Shown here piece by piece: positions 1 to 10,085 of a DNA stretch of 64,000 nt. The notes below the pieces were generated by a model. That model ran no database searches, was not told where the DNA came from, and saw only the letters and a program-made list of their open reading frames with translations. Location: contig NC_044559.1 of the NCBI RefSeq assembly GCF_007565055.1, positions 39,426,546 through 39,490,545 on the forward strand. Reading direction: 5' to 3'. This DNA comes from Rhinopithecus roxellana (lineage: Eukaryota; Chordata; Mammalia; Primates; Cercopithecidae). How positions within the stretch are numbered: position 1 is the stretch's first letter; each line of letters opens with the position of its first letter. A program made the translations under genes and the position numbers.

Positions 1-127
1 CAGCTACTAGTGAGGCTGAAGCAGGAGGATAGCTTGAACTCAGGAGGCAGAGGTTGCAGTGAGCTGAGATCATGTCACTGCACTCCAGCCTGGGCAACAG
101 AGCGAGACCCTGTCTCAAAAAAAATAT
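1..127 (+). mobile_element. Alu right-arm fragment, cut by window start
   Basis: This is the right monomer of an Alu. It shows the 'gaggctgaagcaggagga' block, 'gcactccagcctgggcaaca' and 'gagaccctgtctc', followed by a short A tail. The 5' part lies outside the window. It looks like an AluS or AluJ by divergence, but the subfamily is not fixed. Confidence 0.93.
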
Positions 128-345
128 GTAGGTTAGTGGTTGCTTAGGGCTGGTGGGAAGTAACTGCTAATGGGTGTGGGAGTTCTTTTGGGGGTGACAC
201 AAATGTTTTAAAATTAGACGGTTGTGATGATTACACAACCCTGTGAATAGACTAAAAACCACTGAATTGTGCTGAATTGTGTTCGTTAAATGTGTGAACT
301 ATAATGGTATGCCAATTATATCTCAATATGGCTGTTTAAAAAGTA
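128..345 (+). mobile_element. L1M 3'-UTR fragment
   Basis: The segment follows the typical 3' terminal sequence of old mammalian L1 (L1MA/MB/ME type). It has 'gtggttgcttagggctgg', 'actaaaaaccactgaattg', and ends near 'tatatctcaatatggctgtt'. It is a short 5'-truncated copy with many substitutions. The exact subfamily is not determined. Confidence 0.75.
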
Positions 346-1514
346 CTACTTGATCTATGCCAAAATTAGTTTGCTATATATAACCAATGCCATATACTAG
401 GAGTAGTAGCATAAGAAATAATTTAAGAAACTAGCTTATGAATGAAACCAAATTTAAGTGTAAGATAAATGATCTATCCACAAAAGCATAGGAAGGAGGC
501 CTGCTTTCCAGAAACTCAAACTTCAACAAGAATGGTATTCATGTTACATGATCTAATAAGAGAGACAAAATTCTTATGTCTCAAACACTGATATAAGCTA
601 CCAAATGTAGTCAGGCAAAATCTTAAGTAAATGTACAGGAAGATACAATTTTCCTTTAGTATTATTGAATAAGAACAACAAAGCATCAAGAATCTATCTT
701 TAAAAGTAATTTTCTTACATTAAGTTGTCTCTCAAAATGTCATATTAGATATGGAAAGCAAACCACACACGTACATACGAAATGTCTTTCTAACTGCATC
801 ACCCTGGCAGGGAAGGCTGATGACATTTTTATTAGTAATATTAATCACATGCTTAAAGGGGAAAATGTCTCACTTTTTCAAGGACCGTAATATTTACCTA
901 TTTACACCTTTTAAAATTTCAAATAAGTCCATCTTAGAACCCTTAACCCCCTTCAAAAAAACAAGTAACCTTCAAAAAAACAAGTAAAATGAAAATTAAT
1001 AAATGTTCCTTAGTGTGCTATGAACCATTAATTGTACAGACTGAACAGCTTTAGCCTAATAAGAAACATGCCTTCAGCAGAAATGTGAAAGTCACCTGAT
1101 GCTTATGATTTAACGATAAAAATGTGTAGTCAATTTGCAACGAAGTTAAGACCTACAACCCTGGAATATTTTAACTACAAATTCTTGCAGATACCTGAGG
1201 AACTTTGAAAGGTGAACAACCTGAAGTAATGAAATGTTCTCAGCATGAATTAAGTAATTCATCTCTAAAGTGGTCTGAAGATAGAGGCAATAGAATTTCC
1301 AGTAATAACAAATGATCAGAGATGGATTTGGCCTGACACTCCAAGAAAGTACAGACGTTGCATTAATCTGGCAACAAAATAATTGTATCAGTAATTTTTT
1401 AGAGAAGAGATACTATAATATTAGAAGTAAAGACATGTTAATAGCATCATTAATCATAAACCTCATATAAATTTTTAAAATCAGCTCTAGGTTTAGCAAT
1501 AAAAGTCCTAAGTA
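346..1514. other. Unique AT-rich sequence, nothing recognised
   Basis: I see no repeat, exon-like frame or RNA gene here. A 78-codon open frame at 751-987 has no recognisable domain and ends in low-complexity lysine/asparagine codons, so I treat it as chance. Confidence 0.5.
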
Positions 1515-2000
1515 TAATTCATTCATTCAAATAAATACTTACGTAATTCTTACTGTGAATGAAGGCTGGAGTAGGCAATCTGGTGCTAAAGTGGGCAGAT
1601 TCCAGGGGATATAAAGATGAATTAAACACAGTCTCATCTTTGAGGAACTTAAAATGAGAGGAGTGTGATGTTTTTGCTAAAATTTCACCATTCTTGTTTG
1701 AGTCATTTCCATTGAGCAGCGTTTTACTTTTATAATCAGAATGAAGAGTGTTGATTTTATTTTTTAAGAGATTTAAGTGCCATTGAGTGAGATACAAAGT
1801 TTTATAGGTGTTCGGAAGAGAGATCCCTGTCAAGGAAAATTTTCGAGGAAGAGTGAGCATGTGAGCTGGGCATGGAAAGAAGACCATCTTAATGACAGAC
1901 TGAATCAGGGAAGGCAATCCAGGTGGAAGGTATGGTATCAGCTAAAGCTGGTACATGAAATTAATGGAAAGCAATACAGTATGGCTGCAGGGTAGGGTAC
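1515..2000 (-). mobile_element. LINE-2 (L2) fragment, degenerate
   Basis: It begins with the 'ttcattcattca' start that marks the reverse complement of the L2 3' end. It then passes through a 'ccaggggatataaagatgaa' stretch and 'gcaatccaggtggaagg', which follow the order of the L2 C-terminal/3' region read backwards. Divergence is high, so the boundaries are soft. Confidence 0.5.
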
Positions 2001-2371
2001 CTACAGAGCAGAAAAAGCTAGCATGTAATATTGGGGCTCAATCATAGGAGGCCTACACTATCACACTCAAGAATGCAGATTTGGTTTGCCAGGCCATGTA
2101 TGTAAGGTACTTAGCAAACAGTGCCGTGTACATCAAGATATACAAGCCATTATCATTAGTGTTCAATGTCTTATAAGAAGATGGAGCAGAGGGAAGGCTA
2201 TAGATCTCCTGGGCAGCCAGTTCAGTGTCCTTCCGTCTATCCCATAGGTAGGATCCAGATGAGTGTGCCCCAGCAGGTAGGTCTGTACTGGGGTGTGACT
2301 CACTTTCAGATTGTCCCTGACTCACCATCTCCCCCAGCATTCATATCCCTCAGCGTCATGCAGTGACACTC

Positions 2372-2467
2372 TGAAAGTTCCTTCAGTGCAAAGACTATGT
2401 CCTCTTCTATATCTTTGTTCCCATGGCCTTAGCACATACTAGGTGTTCAAGAAATGCTCATTGAACC
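2372..2467 (+). mobile_element. L2 3'-end fragment
   Basis: The short block reads 'gcaaagactatgtcctcttc', then 'ccttagcacatactaggtgt' and 'aaatgctcattgaacc'. This resembles the L2 3' end pattern of 'gcagggactgtgtc ... gcctggcacatagtaggtgctcaataaatg'. It is short and degenerate. Confidence 0.4.
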
Positions 2468-3224
2468 AACTGCACATTAGGTATGAATACTCCCAGACAA
2501 ATAAATACACTGATACTCTGGCCAATGTGTCAGAACAGATGGCCTATTCATTTAGTAATTGAGTTTGTCATCACTGGACATACTAATGATAGCTAGTTTC
2601 TGGATCTGCCAGGTTCCCAAATGAGGCATTGTCCAGAGAGGCCCTTGCTTGCAGTCCTCTGGATATAGACATCATCTCAGTTCTCCTCCTTTACCCCTAA
2701 ACTACCACACCTACCTCTATAGGGATATTGTGGGTGAAATAACGGTTTTCACATGCCTTGCATTGTGCCTGATGGCCTGATGCATACTAAAATTCAGTAA
2801 GCATGCTTGTTCCCCTAAACAGAATATCTGACTTGTCCACCCATTGGCTACGGCATGGTAGACCACTTAGTGTACTGCTTTGGAGACAAAAGAAGTAAGA
2901 GAAGGCTCTTTTACAGTTTTCATCTGAATGTCTCCTTTAGACAGATGGAGCCACCTTATGGATATTGACATACTCTATCCTTTTCTACGATGGTACACAA
3001 CTCCTTGTGGCTGAGCTCAGTTCTTGAAAATCCAGAATTATAAAGTTCAGAGCTGCAGCATAGGTCAAGTTCCTCTTCCCACCAAATCTAAGGGATTGAA
3101 GTTCACAGTGAAGAATTAAAGGAGGGATCGAGGCCCAGAGTGGTCCAGTGACTTGCCTCTGAAAAGCACCATTATGAAGTGGGAGAGAAGAAGAATGTTC
3201 AGTTTTAATCAGAGTCTTTGCCAT
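2468..3224. other. Unique sequence, nothing recognised
   Basis: No repeat family or coding signal is evident. The open frames here (up to about 80 codons) overlap on both strands and show no domain, as expected of chance frames. Confidence 0.4.
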
Positions 3225-3690
3225 CACGGAGACAGTGAAGCCAAGTGGTTAAGAGCAGGGGCAGCCAAACTGACACACGTACAAAATCCCAGCCCCCTAC
3301 CTATTTTTACAAATAAAGTTTTATCAGAACAGGGTCATGCGTGTTAATTTATGTATCATATTTGGCTGTGTTTGCACTACAGCAGCAGCAGCAGAGATGA
3401 ATGTGTGCAACAGAGATCATAAGTCCAACAAGGCCTGAAATATTTGCTATCTGGCCTTTTGCAAAAAATGTGCGCTGACCTTCTGTTAAGAATAATGGCT
3501 TTGTTAAGCAGAATTGAGTTTAAATCCTACTTCCAACTTGGGTGAGTTAACCTCTTTACACCTCAGTTTCTTCATCTGTAAAGTGGGAGTAATAAAAGCA
3601 TCTACTTTGAGGGATTATCATGAGGATTACATACCCCAAAGTACCTAGCACAATGCTTGGACCATAGTAAACTTATTGAATGTGAGCAAT
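3225..3690 (+). mobile_element. MIR SINE, split by a hAT insertion
   Basis: The 5' piece (3225-3255) matches the MIR head ('aagtggttaagagc'). The remainder (about 3486-3690) matches the MIR core and tail: 'gagtttaaatcctac', 'cctcagtttcttcatctgta', 'gtgggagtaataaaagca' and 'cctagcacaatgcttgg'. A hAT-type element at 3256-3485 separates the two halves, so the MIR is the older element. Confidence 0.8.
3256..3485 (+). mobile_element. hAT-type non-autonomous DNA transposon inside MIR
   Basis: The element starts 'caggggcagccaaactg' and ends '...gcgctgaccttctg', matching a hAT terminal inverted repeat of the form CAGGGGTCGGCAAAC. The interior has 'acaaataaagttttatcaga' and 'gaaatatttgctatctggcc'. 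It is flanked by GTTAAGAG (3248-3255) and GTTAAGAA (from 3485), a 7/8 match expected of an 8-bp hAT target duplication. A second member lies at 48781-48976. I do not assign a family name. Confidence 0.65.
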
Positions 3691-3839
3691 GACAATGATG
3701 ATGGTGTATATATATGTAAAATCATCACACTGAGGACACTATACCTCAAAAAGGCTTTAACACTGTGTTTTAAATGTACCTGGGATTTGTTTTAGTCAAG
3801 GATGCTGAGATATGCAGACACAAGAATAACTATCATGAA

Positions 3840-4280
3840 GGAGGAAGTTATATTTACGGGTCCCTAGAAACAGGAGGCAGGGTATACCACACAGGCCGTG
3901 TGGAAGAAGCACCAAATCGGGCAGAAGGCAGAGGGAGTGAGGGGAAAACGTGGGCAGGAACCTTTATTGAAGTTTCTGCGAGAAAGACAAGCAGGGTAGG
4001 CAGTTAGGATGGGCTAGTTTGGACAATTTCCACAGGTTCTGAGGTACAGGAACCACCCCAAGTCTCCCGATACCTGGCCCTAGGGTAAGTGGGGCAGGGG
4101 GATAGTGTCCCTGAGAGGAGGAACTTGATAAAGGAGGTTGAGGGTAGGGGCTCTGGATTGGTTGGTTTGTATATGACAGGTTCACTCCTGGGAGGTGTTT
4201 ACTATCTCTAGGTATTGACTACCTCTGGAAGGGGCAGTCTCTCCATGATCAGCAAGACCCCAAAATGTCAAAGCATCAGA
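3840..4280. other. Unclassified block, possibly an LTR remnant
   Basis: G-rich sequence with 'ggtccctagaaacaggaggc' and 'gggcaggaacctttattgaa'. The second motif holds AATAAAGG on the minus strand, which would suit the poly(A) signal of a minus-strand LTR. I feel it is multi-copy but cannot name the family. The small open frames here are not recognisable. Confidence 0.25.
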
Positions 4281-4372
4281 AAATAAGAAAATAATTAACA
4301 GAAAATGGCTGGTTGAAGGCCTATAATAGATACACCCGTACATACGTATACACATGTAATACATGAAAAAGA

Positions 4373-4458
4373 TATTAATGCTAGTAAAATGTATTAATTG
4401 CTAGTAAATTAATGTATTAATGAATTTAATACATTAAATGTATTAATGCTAGTAAAAT
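4373..4458. repeat. AT-rich local direct repeat
   Basis: The 18-mer 'tattaatgctagtaaaat' occurs exactly at 4373-4390 and 4441-4458. A shorter relative ('tattaattgctagtaaat') lies between them. This is a small slippage-type tandem cluster, followed by a 'cacatacacatac' run. Confidence 0.8.
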
Positions 4459-4529
4459 ATATACACATACACATACACATGTATATTACATATAACATAT
4501 ATGAAAATACAAGTATTAAGGCAAGTAGA

Positions 4530-4530
<1 letters not shown>

Positions 4531-4568
<38 letters not shown>
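4531..4568. repeat. (CA)n microsatellite
   Basis: About fifteen uninterrupted CA units follow a short 'tacatacata' lead-in. It is likely to vary in length between individuals. Confidence 0.97.
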
Positions 4569-4570
<2 letters not shown>

Positions 4571-4984
4571 TAATCTGTGCTGCCCCAAAAAATACTTTCT
4601 CAGTTTCTAGAAACAATAGTACCAGACTGATGAAACTACCTGATTGTATGATCCTTGCACTACAAGTAAACTAGAGGTCACATGGCGAGTGGAGAGTAGG
4701 TTGGATTTAGGAATACATGAACTGTGGTTTTTCCTTTGCCCTCTATTCCTTTAGGATTCCTCTTTAGCTCCTTCTATTTTTTCCCCCCATCCAGTGGTGA
4801 AATGGAGTCACTGCAGCAGCTGAGGCAGAGAGCTTTTCCTTCAGGATTCATGGCCTATTTCTCAGTTCTGGGAAAACAACTCTAACGAATCAACAAAGTA
4901 AAGAGAGATAAAGGTGTTGGGAAAGACTGATTTCAAACAATCAAAACTGCTTTGGGGATGAGGATGAAGTTGGGGACATTACTG

Positions 4985-5172
4985 CCTTGTATATCACATA
5001 CTATAATATTTATTATGTCTATTGTTTATTGTGTGTGTCCTTCTTTAGAATTTTAACTCCCCAAGGGCAAAGATCCCTGAGTTTTTTGTTTATCAATGTA
5101 TCCAAAAGGCCTAAAACAGTCTTGTACCTTATACACACTCTGCAAATATTTACTGAATTGAATAAATGGCTG
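4985..5172 (+). mobile_element. L2 3'-end fragment
   Basis: It reads 'ttaactccccaagggcaaag', 'ttatcaatgtatccaaaagg', 'cacactctgcaaatattta' and ends 'ctgaattgaataaatgg'. This is the expected order of the L2 3' end: 'agctccatgagggcaggga ... ctcaataaatatttgttgaatgaa'. Confidence 0.65.
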
Positions 5173-5385
5173 CCGATCTATAAACTATGCTGCTTTCAAA
5201 CAAAACTAAGACAAGGACATTGATAGCATATCCTCATCCCCTGTCTGGCCCCTTGGATTTGATTTGAGCCTCTGTACTTAGAATGATGAAGTCTGTTGGG
5301 GCTGTTTTCAGGAGAGGCCATGAGACTCTGGGCACCAGAAGAGCTGCCCTGGGACACAGAGAGGAAAAAGTAATCAATAATGGAG

Positions 5386-5418
<33 letters not shown>
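5386..5418. repeat. Poly(A) run of 33
   Basis: Pure A tract. The sequence to its left (5173-5385) is not a recognised SINE or L1 3' end, and no AATAAA lies 10-30 bases upstream. It could be the tail of an unrecognised retrocopy or simple slippage. Confidence 0.9.
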
Positions 5419-5420
<2 letters not shown>

Positions 5421-5979
5421 ATGGGAAACAAACTCAAACTAGAAATGAAATAAGCTATGGCTTCTGTAATCCTCCTGCACATAACAACTATGGGTTTTGG
5501 ACAAAATACAAAAAGCAGCTATCCAGAGGCACTGAAGAGCAGCCAAGCAGGTAGACAATGGAGGGGAATCTGCATTTGGAAGAAGGAGATGACAGTGGGA
5601 AAGTTCCCATTATCACAGCTCTTTGCTGGAAAGCCGGTCCCAATCCATGCCAAATGAAGGCTACTAAAACATGAATAGAAAATCTGTAGTCTTACTGGCA
5701 TGAAGAGCCAGGAGACAGGGTTCATGGTGATTATAGTAACCAGAAAGTGAGGAGGGGGTAATCTTGGAAAAATGAGAGCCAAAGAGGGGGAAGTAACATG
5801 TGCTATGTATAAACTCTGCACAAGTCATCGGCTGACTCCTGAACCATGTGTGCAAATAACCCAGCTAAGGCTAGAAGAACCTATCAGAGATTTCTGTTGC
5901 TGCACACTGGAGACAGTTTCAAGTTTGAAATAGTTAAATTAGCTGCCTGCTTAAAACAAATCAGCACTCTTCAGAGGAA
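5419..5979. other. Unique sequence, nothing recognised
   Basis: Open frames on both strands (up to 100 codons at 5519-5821 on the minus strand) overlap each other and have no recognisable domain. I see no splice or promoter context. Confidence 0.4.
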
Positions 5980-6790
5980 TACAACAGAACCCAGAGGCTC
6001 TGCAATATATCATTTACAGTGTTCTGGATAATATCTAAAATGCTAGGCATATGAAGAAAAAAAGAAAATGTAAGCCAAAAACAATCAATGCAGACTGACA
6101 CTCAGATAAATAATTAGCAGACAAAAATTTTAAATCAGCTATTATAACTGTGCTCCTCAATGTAAAGGAAAATAAGTTTGTAAAGAATTAACAAATACAA
6201 AATCTCAGAGAACTAGAAACTATTAAAATTATCAAATAAAAATTCTAAGACCAAAAACTGTAATACGATGTTTGAAATAAATGTTGCCATATGGGCCTGA
6301 CAGTAAATGTAAATGACTGAAGAAAAATTGAGAGAATTTAAAGACAGATCAATATAACTAATTCTATCTACATAAAGGAAAAAATACTGGGAAAAATAAG
6401 CAGAGCTTCAGGGACTTGTGGGACAATACTGAAAGATCTAGCATACATATAATTAACTTTCAGAAAGAAAAGAGACAGAACGGAATAGAAAAAAAATATT
6501 GAGGAAGATATAATATACATGATAAATGTATATTAGCAGAAGTGAGTCTTTTAAAATGTAATTTTAGATTTCAGATATATATGTGATAGAAATGAAAAAT
6601 TGAAAAAAACGTAATTGATATAGAAGATAATAACAAGGATATCCAAATTGTGTGAAAAATGTTCTGGAGATAGAACAAATAGCAAAAGTATAAAAAGATC
6701 AAATCACACCAGAGTAACACGTTTCAGAACTGCAAAAAAGTAGTATCATAAACCAAGAAATATTCTTAGTCACTTACAACTGAGACATGA
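5980..6790 (+). mobile_element. L1M/HAL1-like fragment, 5' and ORF1 region
   Basis: The plus strand carries degenerate old-L1 5' and ORF1 sequence: 'aaatcagctattataactgt', 'tctcagagaactagaaacta', 'gcagagcttcagggacttgt' followed by 'gggacaatactgaaagatct'. The last pieces correspond to the ORF1 stretch encoding 'LRDLWDN'-like sequence. Stops and indels have destroyed the frame. It is interrupted on its right by two Alus. Confidence 0.65.
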
Positions 6791-6805
6791 GAGTTGAATT
6801 TCAAC

Positions 6806-7104
6806 TTTTTTTTTTTTTTTTTTTTGAGTTGGAGTCTTGCTCTGTCACCCAGGCTGGAGTGTGGTGATGTGATCTTGGCTCACTGCAAGCTCTGCCTCCT
6901 GGGTTTACACCACTCTCCTGCCTCAGCCTCCCGAGTAGCTGGGACTACAGGCACCTGCCACCACGCCGGCTAATATTTTGTATTTTTAGTAGAGAGGGGG
7001 TTTGACCGTGCTAGCCAGGATGGTATCGACCTCCTGACCTTGTGATCCGCCCACCTCAGCCTCTCAAAGTGCTAGGATTACAGGCGTGAGCTACTGCGCC
7101 CGGC
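6806..7104 (-). mobile_element. AluY/S, full length, first of a tandem pair
   Basis: A complete reverse-complement Alu runs from the poly(T) at 6806-6825 to 'ctgcgcccggc'. Its target duplication is 'gagttgaatttcaactttt' (6791-6809) and 'gagagttttcaactttt' (7105-7121). The right-hand copy of that target was later used by the next Alu. Confidence 0.95.
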
Positions 7105-7117
7105 GAGAGTTTTCAAC

Positions 7118-7425
7118 TTTTTTTTTTTTTTTTTTTTTTTTTTGAGACGCAGTCTCGCTCTGTCGCCCAGGCTGGAGTGCAGTGGCGCGATCTCGGCTCA
7201 CTGCAAGCTCCGCCTCCCGGGTTTACGCCATTCTCCTGCCTCAGCCTCCCGAGTAGCTGGGACTACAGGCGCTCGCCATCTAGCCCGGCTAGTTTTTTGT
7301 ATTTTTTAGTAGAGACGGGGTTTCACCGTGTTAGCCAGCATGGTCTCTATCTCCTGACCTCGTGATCCACCCGTCTCTGCCTCCCAAAGTGCTGGGATTA
7401 CAGGCTTGAGCCACCGCGCCCGGCC
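7118..7425 (-). mobile_element. Young AluY with Old World monkey features
   Basis: This is a complete, CpG-rich and little-diverged Alu in reverse orientation. It has 'ggctagttttttgtatttt' and 'aggcttgagccaccgcgccc', which I associate with Old World monkey AluY (AluYRa-like) rather than human AluY. It is flanked by 'gagttttcaactttt' on both sides (7107-7121 and 7426-7440). It inserted into the target duplication left by the previous Alu. Confidence 0.95.
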
Positions 7426-7574
7426 GAGTTTTCAACTTTTAAAGAGAAAAACTTTAGATTCCTTTTTAAGTTTTGTATTTGAATCATTTCAAGTTTATTT
7501 CATATATCGTGAACAATCTGAAAATAATATGTCAAACATTTGTGTAAGCTCCACCTGGTTTAAGAAACAAAACA

Positions 7575-7725
7575 AGCTGGGTGTGGTGGCACACACTTGT
7601 AATCCCAGCTACTTGGGAGGCTGAGGCGTTAAGATGGCTTCAGCCAGGAGTTTGAGGCTGCAATGAGCTATGATCAAGGCTGAGAATAGTCACTGAACTC
7701 CAACCTGGACAACACAGTGAGACCA
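7575..7725 (+). mobile_element. Alu right monomer or FRAM-like SINE
   Basis: A single Alu-type monomer starts 'agctgggtgtggtggcacac' and runs to 'aacacagtgagaccat'. No left monomer precedes it. It is inserted in the L1M between 'aagaaacaaaac' and 'aacattaccaaat'. Its tail has expanded into the GGAA array that follows. Confidence 0.8.
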
Positions 7726-7726
7726 T

Positions 7727-7897
7727 AGAAAGAAAGAAAACGAATGGAAGGAAGGGAGGGAGTGAGGGAGGGAGGAAGAAAGGAAGGAGGGAGGGAGGGA
7801 GGGAGGGAGGGAGGGAAGGAAGGAAGGAAGGAAGGAAGGAAGGAAGGAAGGAAGGAAGGAAGGAAGGAAGGAAGGAAGGAAGGAAATGAGGGAAGGA
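7727..7897. repeat. (GGAA)n / (GGGA)n purine array
   Basis: The array starts as 'gaaagaaagaaaacg', passes through GGGA units and then has about 18 consecutive GGAA units (7813-7886). The plus strand is purine only for well over 100 bases. It grew from the tail of the Alu monomer to its left. Long open frames here encode only low-complexity repeats and are not genes. Confidence 0.97.
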
Positions 7898-7990
7898 AAC
7901 ATTACCAAATACCATTGGACACTTGGTCATTTACCCTCCTCTGATTTTACTTTTCTCTACACACCCCCACATTGTAACCACTACATTGAG

Positions 7991-8295
7991 GTTTTGTTTT
8001 GTTTTGTATTTTGAGACGGAGTCTTGCTCTGTCACCCAGGCTGGAGTGCAGTGGTGCAATCTCAGCTCACTGCAAGCTCCACCTCCGGGGTTCACACCAT
8101 TCTCCTGCCTCAGCCTCCTGAGTAGCTGGAACTACAGGTGCCCGCCACCACGCCTGGCTAATTTTTAGTATTTTTAGTAGAGACGAGGTTTCACCGTGTT
8201 AGCCAGGATGGTCTCGATCTCCTAACTTCATGATCTTCCCACCTTGGCCTCCCAAAGTGCTGGGATTACAGGCTTGAGCCACCACACCCGGCCCA
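7991..8295 (-). mobile_element. AluY-type element, full length
   Basis: Reverse-complement Alu whose A tail has become 'gttttgttttgttttg'. It ends 'aggcttgagccaccacaccc'. The target duplication is 'cactacattgag' (7979-7990) and 'cactatattgag' (8296-8307), with one mismatch. It interrupts the L1M fragment. Confidence 0.95.
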
Positions 8296-8644
8296 CTATA
8301 TTGAGTTTTATCATTATCTTAACTTTTTAATATAAGTGCATTTATTGTTAAACAATATGTAGTTTAAGTTTTGATGCTTTGGAACTCGAAATAATACTCT
8401 ATGTTTTCTTCTAAAACTTTTTGAGTTCAACATTATATTTTCTGATATTCATCTAGGCTGATGCACATAGCTCCTGTTCATTTATTTTGTGAACAATATT
8501 TTATGAACATATTGCAATTTATTTTTTTAATTCTCCCTTCCACAAATACGTGGATTGTTAAATTTTTTGGTATTACCAGAAATGCCGCTACAAACTTTCT
8601 CATACATGAATTCAGAAATGCATGTTTAAGGGTTTCTCTAAAAT

Positions 8645-8838
8645 AGTGTCAAAGCATGGTCCTGTACCGGCAGCCTGATTATCACTTGTGATCTGCTTGG
8701 CAATACAAATACTTTAATTGGACTCTACCACAGACCTGCTGAACCAGGAACTCTGAGAGTAGGGGCAGCAATCTGTATTTTATAAGCCCCCTGGAGATTC
8801 TGATGCACTGCCAAGTTTGAGAGCTCACTACTTTAGAA
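8645..8838 (+). mobile_element. MER5A hAT-Charlie element
   Basis: It shows 'aaagcatggtcctgtacc', 'ccacagacctgctgaaccag', 'gcagcaatctgtattttata' and 'ctggagattctgatgcactg', in the MER5A order from end to end. It lies inside the L1M fragment. Confidence 0.85.
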
Positions 8839-9060
8839 GTGGAATTACCAGGCCACAGGAGGGTGCATATATCTTGATTCTGTAATGTTAATGGCTGTCC
8901 AAAGTGATTGTATCAACTTATACTCCCACCCATCATTATATGAGTGTCTACTGTTTCACATTCTTACCAGCACTTCATATTCTCAGAACTTTTATTTTTT
9001 GACCAATCCAGTTGGCACAGAATGGTATTTACAGTGTCTTATTTTAGTCTTCCTTGATTC

Positions 9061-9379
9061 CTTTTTTTTTTTCTTTTTTCTTTTTTTTTTTTTTTTTTGA
9101 GATAGAGTCTCACTCTGTCGCCCAGGCTGGAGTGCAGTGGCGCATTCTCGGCTCACTGCAAGCTCTGCCTCCGAGGTTCATGCTGTTCTCCTGCCTCAGC
9201 CTCCCGAATAGCTGGGACTACAGGTGCCCGCCACCATGCCCAGCTAGTTTTTCGTATTTTTAGTACAGACAGGGTTTCACTGTGTTAGCCAGGATGGTCT
9301 TGATCTCCTGACTTCGTGATCCGCCCGCCTCGGCCTCCCAAAATTCTGGGATTACAGGCATGAGCCACTGCGCCTGGCC
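9061..9379 (-). mobile_element. AluY/S element, full length
   Basis: Reverse-complement Alu with a long interrupted T tract (9061-9099), ending 'gagccactgcgcctggcc'. The target duplication is 'ccttgattc' (9052-9060) and 'ccttgattct' (9380-9389). It interrupts the L1M fragment. Confidence 0.95.
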
Positions 9380-10085
9380 CCTTGATTCTTATGAGATTGA
9401 TCATCTTTCTGTTTGTTAGTCATCCACATTTTTTCTCTGACATGTCTGTTCCTGTCTTTTGTCCATTTTTCTATTGGATCGTCTTTTTTCTGACTGAGGT
9501 CTTTATTCATCCTTGTCAGTTAGATGTTTTGGGAATACCTTCTCCTAGTCTGTGTCTTTTATGTTTGTTTGTTTGTTTGTTTACTTTTAAATGATGTTTT
9601 TTGATCAATAAAAGTCTTTAATGTGTCATATTGATCATGTTTCTGTGTAGTTTGTGATTTTTCATCTTCCTTAAGGAATCCTTTCCTACCGTAAGGTAAT
9701 AAAGATGTTCTACTTTATTTTCTTCTAAAAGTCTTAACATTTTCCTCTCATATTTGGATCTTGAGTCTACATTGACTTTATTATGTACAGTGTGAGATAT
9801 GAATCTGTTTTTTTCCATATGGATAAATGATTGTCCCAGTTACAGTGAATACATAGATTTTAGGAAGGCGAATTGACATCTTTATAGTACCGAGTCTCCC
9901 TGTTCCTACTCATGATTGTGCAATTTGTCCATTTATTTAGGTCATTTTAAATGTATTTCAGTAAGATTTAATAATCTTTGATAAATTTATTCCTAGGTAT
10001 CTTATATTTTTAGTTGCTTTATAAATAGTACCTTTTAAAAATAAGTTTATATTTTCCAAGTGTTCGTTTCTGGAGTTAAAAATAT

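Larger units (their letters stand above)
7485..10085 (-). mobile_element. L1M fragment (3' UTR into ORF2), repeatedly interrupted
   Basis: The blocks between younger insertions follow one old L1 read backwards. They are 7485-7574 ('ctggtttaagaaacaaaac'), 7897-7990 ('aacattaccaaataccattg'), 8296-8640 ('tattttctgatattcatcta'), 8840-9060 ('ctcccacccatcattatatg') and 9380-10085 (ORF2 C-terminal part, e.g. 'aaatttattcctaggtatct'). They are separated by an Alu monomer with GGAA array, two Alus and a MER5A. No intact reading frame remains. Confidence 0.75.

Noticed and set aside
5386..5418. Poly(A) run as the tail of a processed pseudogene
   Set aside because: No AATAAA 10-30 bases upstream, no flanking direct repeat, and the preceding 200 bases are not recognisable as mRNA.
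7575..7725. Alu-like monomer as a 7SL RNA gene
   Set aside because: It has Alu right-monomer sequence with a retroposed tail and lacks the 7SL S domain.
7640..7944. Frames rich in PSFLPS or KEGRKEGR
   Set aside because: They arise from the GGAA/GGGA microsatellite read on either strand.
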